Positions 15,301 to 15,659 of a stretch of 15,659 nucleotides of DNA are shown here, piece by piece (the first letter of the stretch is position 1; each line of letters starts with the position of its first letter). The stretch covers positions 1 through 15,659 of the forward strand of contig CACYDB010000076.1 in the NCBI GenBank assembly GCA_902773035.1, written 5' to 3'. The position numbers were made by a program, and so were the translations under genes. The notes under the pieces are model-generated. The model made no database searches, was not told the DNA's origin, and worked only from the letters and a program-made list of their open reading frames with translations. Source of the DNA: an uncultured Ruminococcus sp. (GTDB lineage Bacteria > Bacillota > Clostridia > Oscillospirales > Acutalibacteraceae).

Positions 15301-15659
15301 TCCTTTGGCGAGGCGGTGACGTTAACGCCGATCGAAGCCTCGGGATCGTACTTTTCAACGCTAACGTTGTTGCAGTAGTTGCCGTAGCCGTTTGTGCTTC
15401 CCGTCGAGAGCACCCTGACGATATATCCGTCGCCTTTGAGGTCAACGTCAACAGTCTGGTGCTTGCCGCTCTGACCGTCGTTGATGAGGAATTTTGAGAA
15501 GCCTGCCTTACAGGTGTAGCTGTAGATATTGTCGCTGACCTGAGTGAGCCTGTAGTCGTACAGACCCGAGGGGGCGGGACTGCCTTCCCAGTAATAGATG
15601 TAGACAGTGTCGTCCCAGCCGTCAGGCTTTTCAAAGTAGATCGTGTCGCCTGACGACGC
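12312..15659 (-). CDS. multimodular starch-binding protein (probable amylase-associated), N-terminus missing
   Basis: Minus strand, stop TAG at 12312-12314. The frame stays open to the window edge, giving 1115 residues; a GTG at 15413 is internal, since conserved domain sequence continues above it. Counting from the edge, 1-83 is a CBM26-like starch-binding module (TIYFEKPDGWDDTVYIYYWE). Residues 108-189 are Ig-like (TGKYSVNGSTPIEYTNG). A second CBM26-like module is at 190-286 (VYIYAYG..WPGEKM..). A second Ig-like domain is at 287-375. Residues about 405-730 form a CBM9/DOMON-like beta-sandwich (ISVDGNPSDWDSSM, NDNLYFMWEMANTTY). Residues about 740-827 are PKD/Ig-like, 828-955 a Pro/Thr/Glu linker, and 957-1115 two Lys-rich Big_2-like domains. 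Such modules accompany GH13 amylases in ruminococci; a catalytic domain may lie upstream, but none is visible here. It should be secreted and wall-associated. There is no LPXTG or dockerin at the C-terminus (..KIKVKVV). Confidence 0.85.
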   Translation of the reverse strand, partial: ASSGDTIYFEKPDGWDDTVYIYYWEGSPAPSGLYDYRLTQVSDNIYSYTCKAGFSKFLINDGQSGKHQTVDVDLKGDGYIVRVLSTGSTNGYGNYCNNVSVEKYDPEASIGVNVTASPKDSEFVGSLTVTLGVTETPTGKYSVNGSTPIEYTNGTKITVGENSQVGDIVTLTLTAGEVSKTFKYTKVSTPSAASMVYFDNSKFNFDEVYIYAYGTKENAEWPGEKMQKGDDGLYYYGFSSAFANENIIINNGKEDEEKIQFPKNSGLPLKSGECKLLTADNEWVGYGTPDSKPAGFAYTSSGTAFSGDALNVKIGLKNAVKGTYQVDGGTVFEYTGDTVVSVGQGAVGNKDITLTLTATNDKGVLTSTDYTYRKSFKPSKTTLSAESDGHKSEAVGGYYGTNPNMQLGKNKTISVDGNPSDWDSSMIIAQGVANDDPRVYMPSAMHEQPWDDYALYAAWDNDNLYFMWEMANTTYVVSPSDDFAASQEARPWRNSIPIFLALSINPEIHADGTAWGTDKTGKPFTNPFVWGADGGAAKDGGVKFTTNVDTLIAFDTNNSNGGSSIFKADRYDAVNDNYMFNYDTAIPIGVTSFEKQDNRNGFKIAHDYGTLSENIYGVGGAKGSHTVGDSLLDTSDWVDFFDLGYKQEHGFIYEVAVPLSTLGITKQHLESNGIGVMQILTYGTSGMDCLPYDKTMQDNADVEYSYDPSTSHEKEDIDDITVPLARVGALLPDTVINKAPLEVNFGADKAGTQGIGESLTLKAEAYNAVGDCNYSFSVNGSEVQSSAKDSYTFTPDAKGTYELSVTVTDGSNSVTKQTSINIGDEPVKVTQPPETQPLTNPRETETLSPNPSETLTVEPTETQDVSSTEPYESTSPEPSEPQSDTQQPTVTDHPDDPTGTAPDATGNTGSAPSTDPSDVQPTTQTEPQPTDVTVPQPTNVTVPQSSTDPTQAQAGTKPTLNKTSVSLKAGKTFTLKVNGGVKAKFTSSNKKVATVSKNGKITALKKGSATIKAVVNGATLSCKVKVTSSPKAKINNKAFKAKKVYNIKKGKTLKVKLTGKASINNKYKSTDKKTAKVISKKNAKTVKIKGLRKGKATVKITVNGVVSFKIKVKVV
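12828..12875 (-). repeat. 24-bp tandem repeat in the linker of the starch-binding protein
   Basis: Two adjacent 24-bp units starting CTGAGGAACGGTTAC (12828 and 12852), followed by a partial third copy (CTGAGG at 12876). On the coding strand each gives eight residues of the PQPTNVTV type within the Pro/Thr-rich linker. The period is a multiple of three. Confidence 0.75.

Noticed and set aside
15411..15413. GTG at 15413 (minus strand) as the start of the starch-binding protein
   Set aside because: The frame is open for 82 more codons to the window edge and those codons encode a starch-binding-module-like sequence, so the gene is truncated by the window.

Overview
The window looks like chromosomal DNA of a low-to-mid GC Gram-positive gut or rumen anaerobe, most likely a Ruminococcus-like member of the Oscillospiraceae. 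This is inferred, not proven. The grounds are strong AGGAGG-type ribosome binding sites, a sigma-A promoter of Bacillota type, and very large secreted proteins built from BspA-type leucine-rich repeats (LRRs), Fn3/Ig-like domains, Pro/Thr/Glu-rich linkers and lysine-rich C-terminal modules. A starch-binding protein of the kind seen in amylolytic ruminococci is also present.

Layout. 1-953: the end of a GNAT acetyltransferase gene, tightly followed by a very small protein-kinase-like protein. 954-1876: a hairpin-rich leader, a possible two-helix membrane peptide, and a flavodoxin-fold oxidoreductase with a cysteine cluster, closed by a good rho-independent terminator (1904-1939). 1940-2101: AT-rich spacer with A-tracts repeating at about 10 bp. 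2102-10560: three genes reading as one unit. They are an ECF sigma factor, a single-pass membrane protein with an LRR plus Ig-like ectodomain (ATGA overlap with the sigma gene), and, 15 bp later, a 1942-residue secreted LRR protein. 10567-12106: a clear TTGACT-N17-TACAAT promoter and a secreted Fn3/Ig-like protein. 12107-12311: a convergent intergenic region with a terminator hairpin, a second small hairpin and a 96-bp palindromic element with perfect 18-bp arms. 12312-15659, minus strand: the C-terminal 1115 residues of a multimodular starch-binding protein whose N-terminus lies beyond the window.

How the genes may work together. The most interesting unit is sigma factor / LRR membrane protein / giant LRR surface protein. 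The membrane protein sits where an anti-sigma factor normally sits, and its outside part uses the same LRR and Ig-like modules as the secreted protein encoded next. I infer a transmembrane sensing switch that reports on a surface ligand, or on the surface protein itself, and controls sigma activity. This resembles RsgI-type sensors with carbohydrate-binding ectodomains, but with LRRs instead. The neighbouring secreted proteins share lysine-rich C-terminal Ig-like modules and have no LPXTG or dockerin, which suggests a common non-covalent way of staying on the cell wall. The first three or four genes seem to be unrelated housekeeping or accessory functions.
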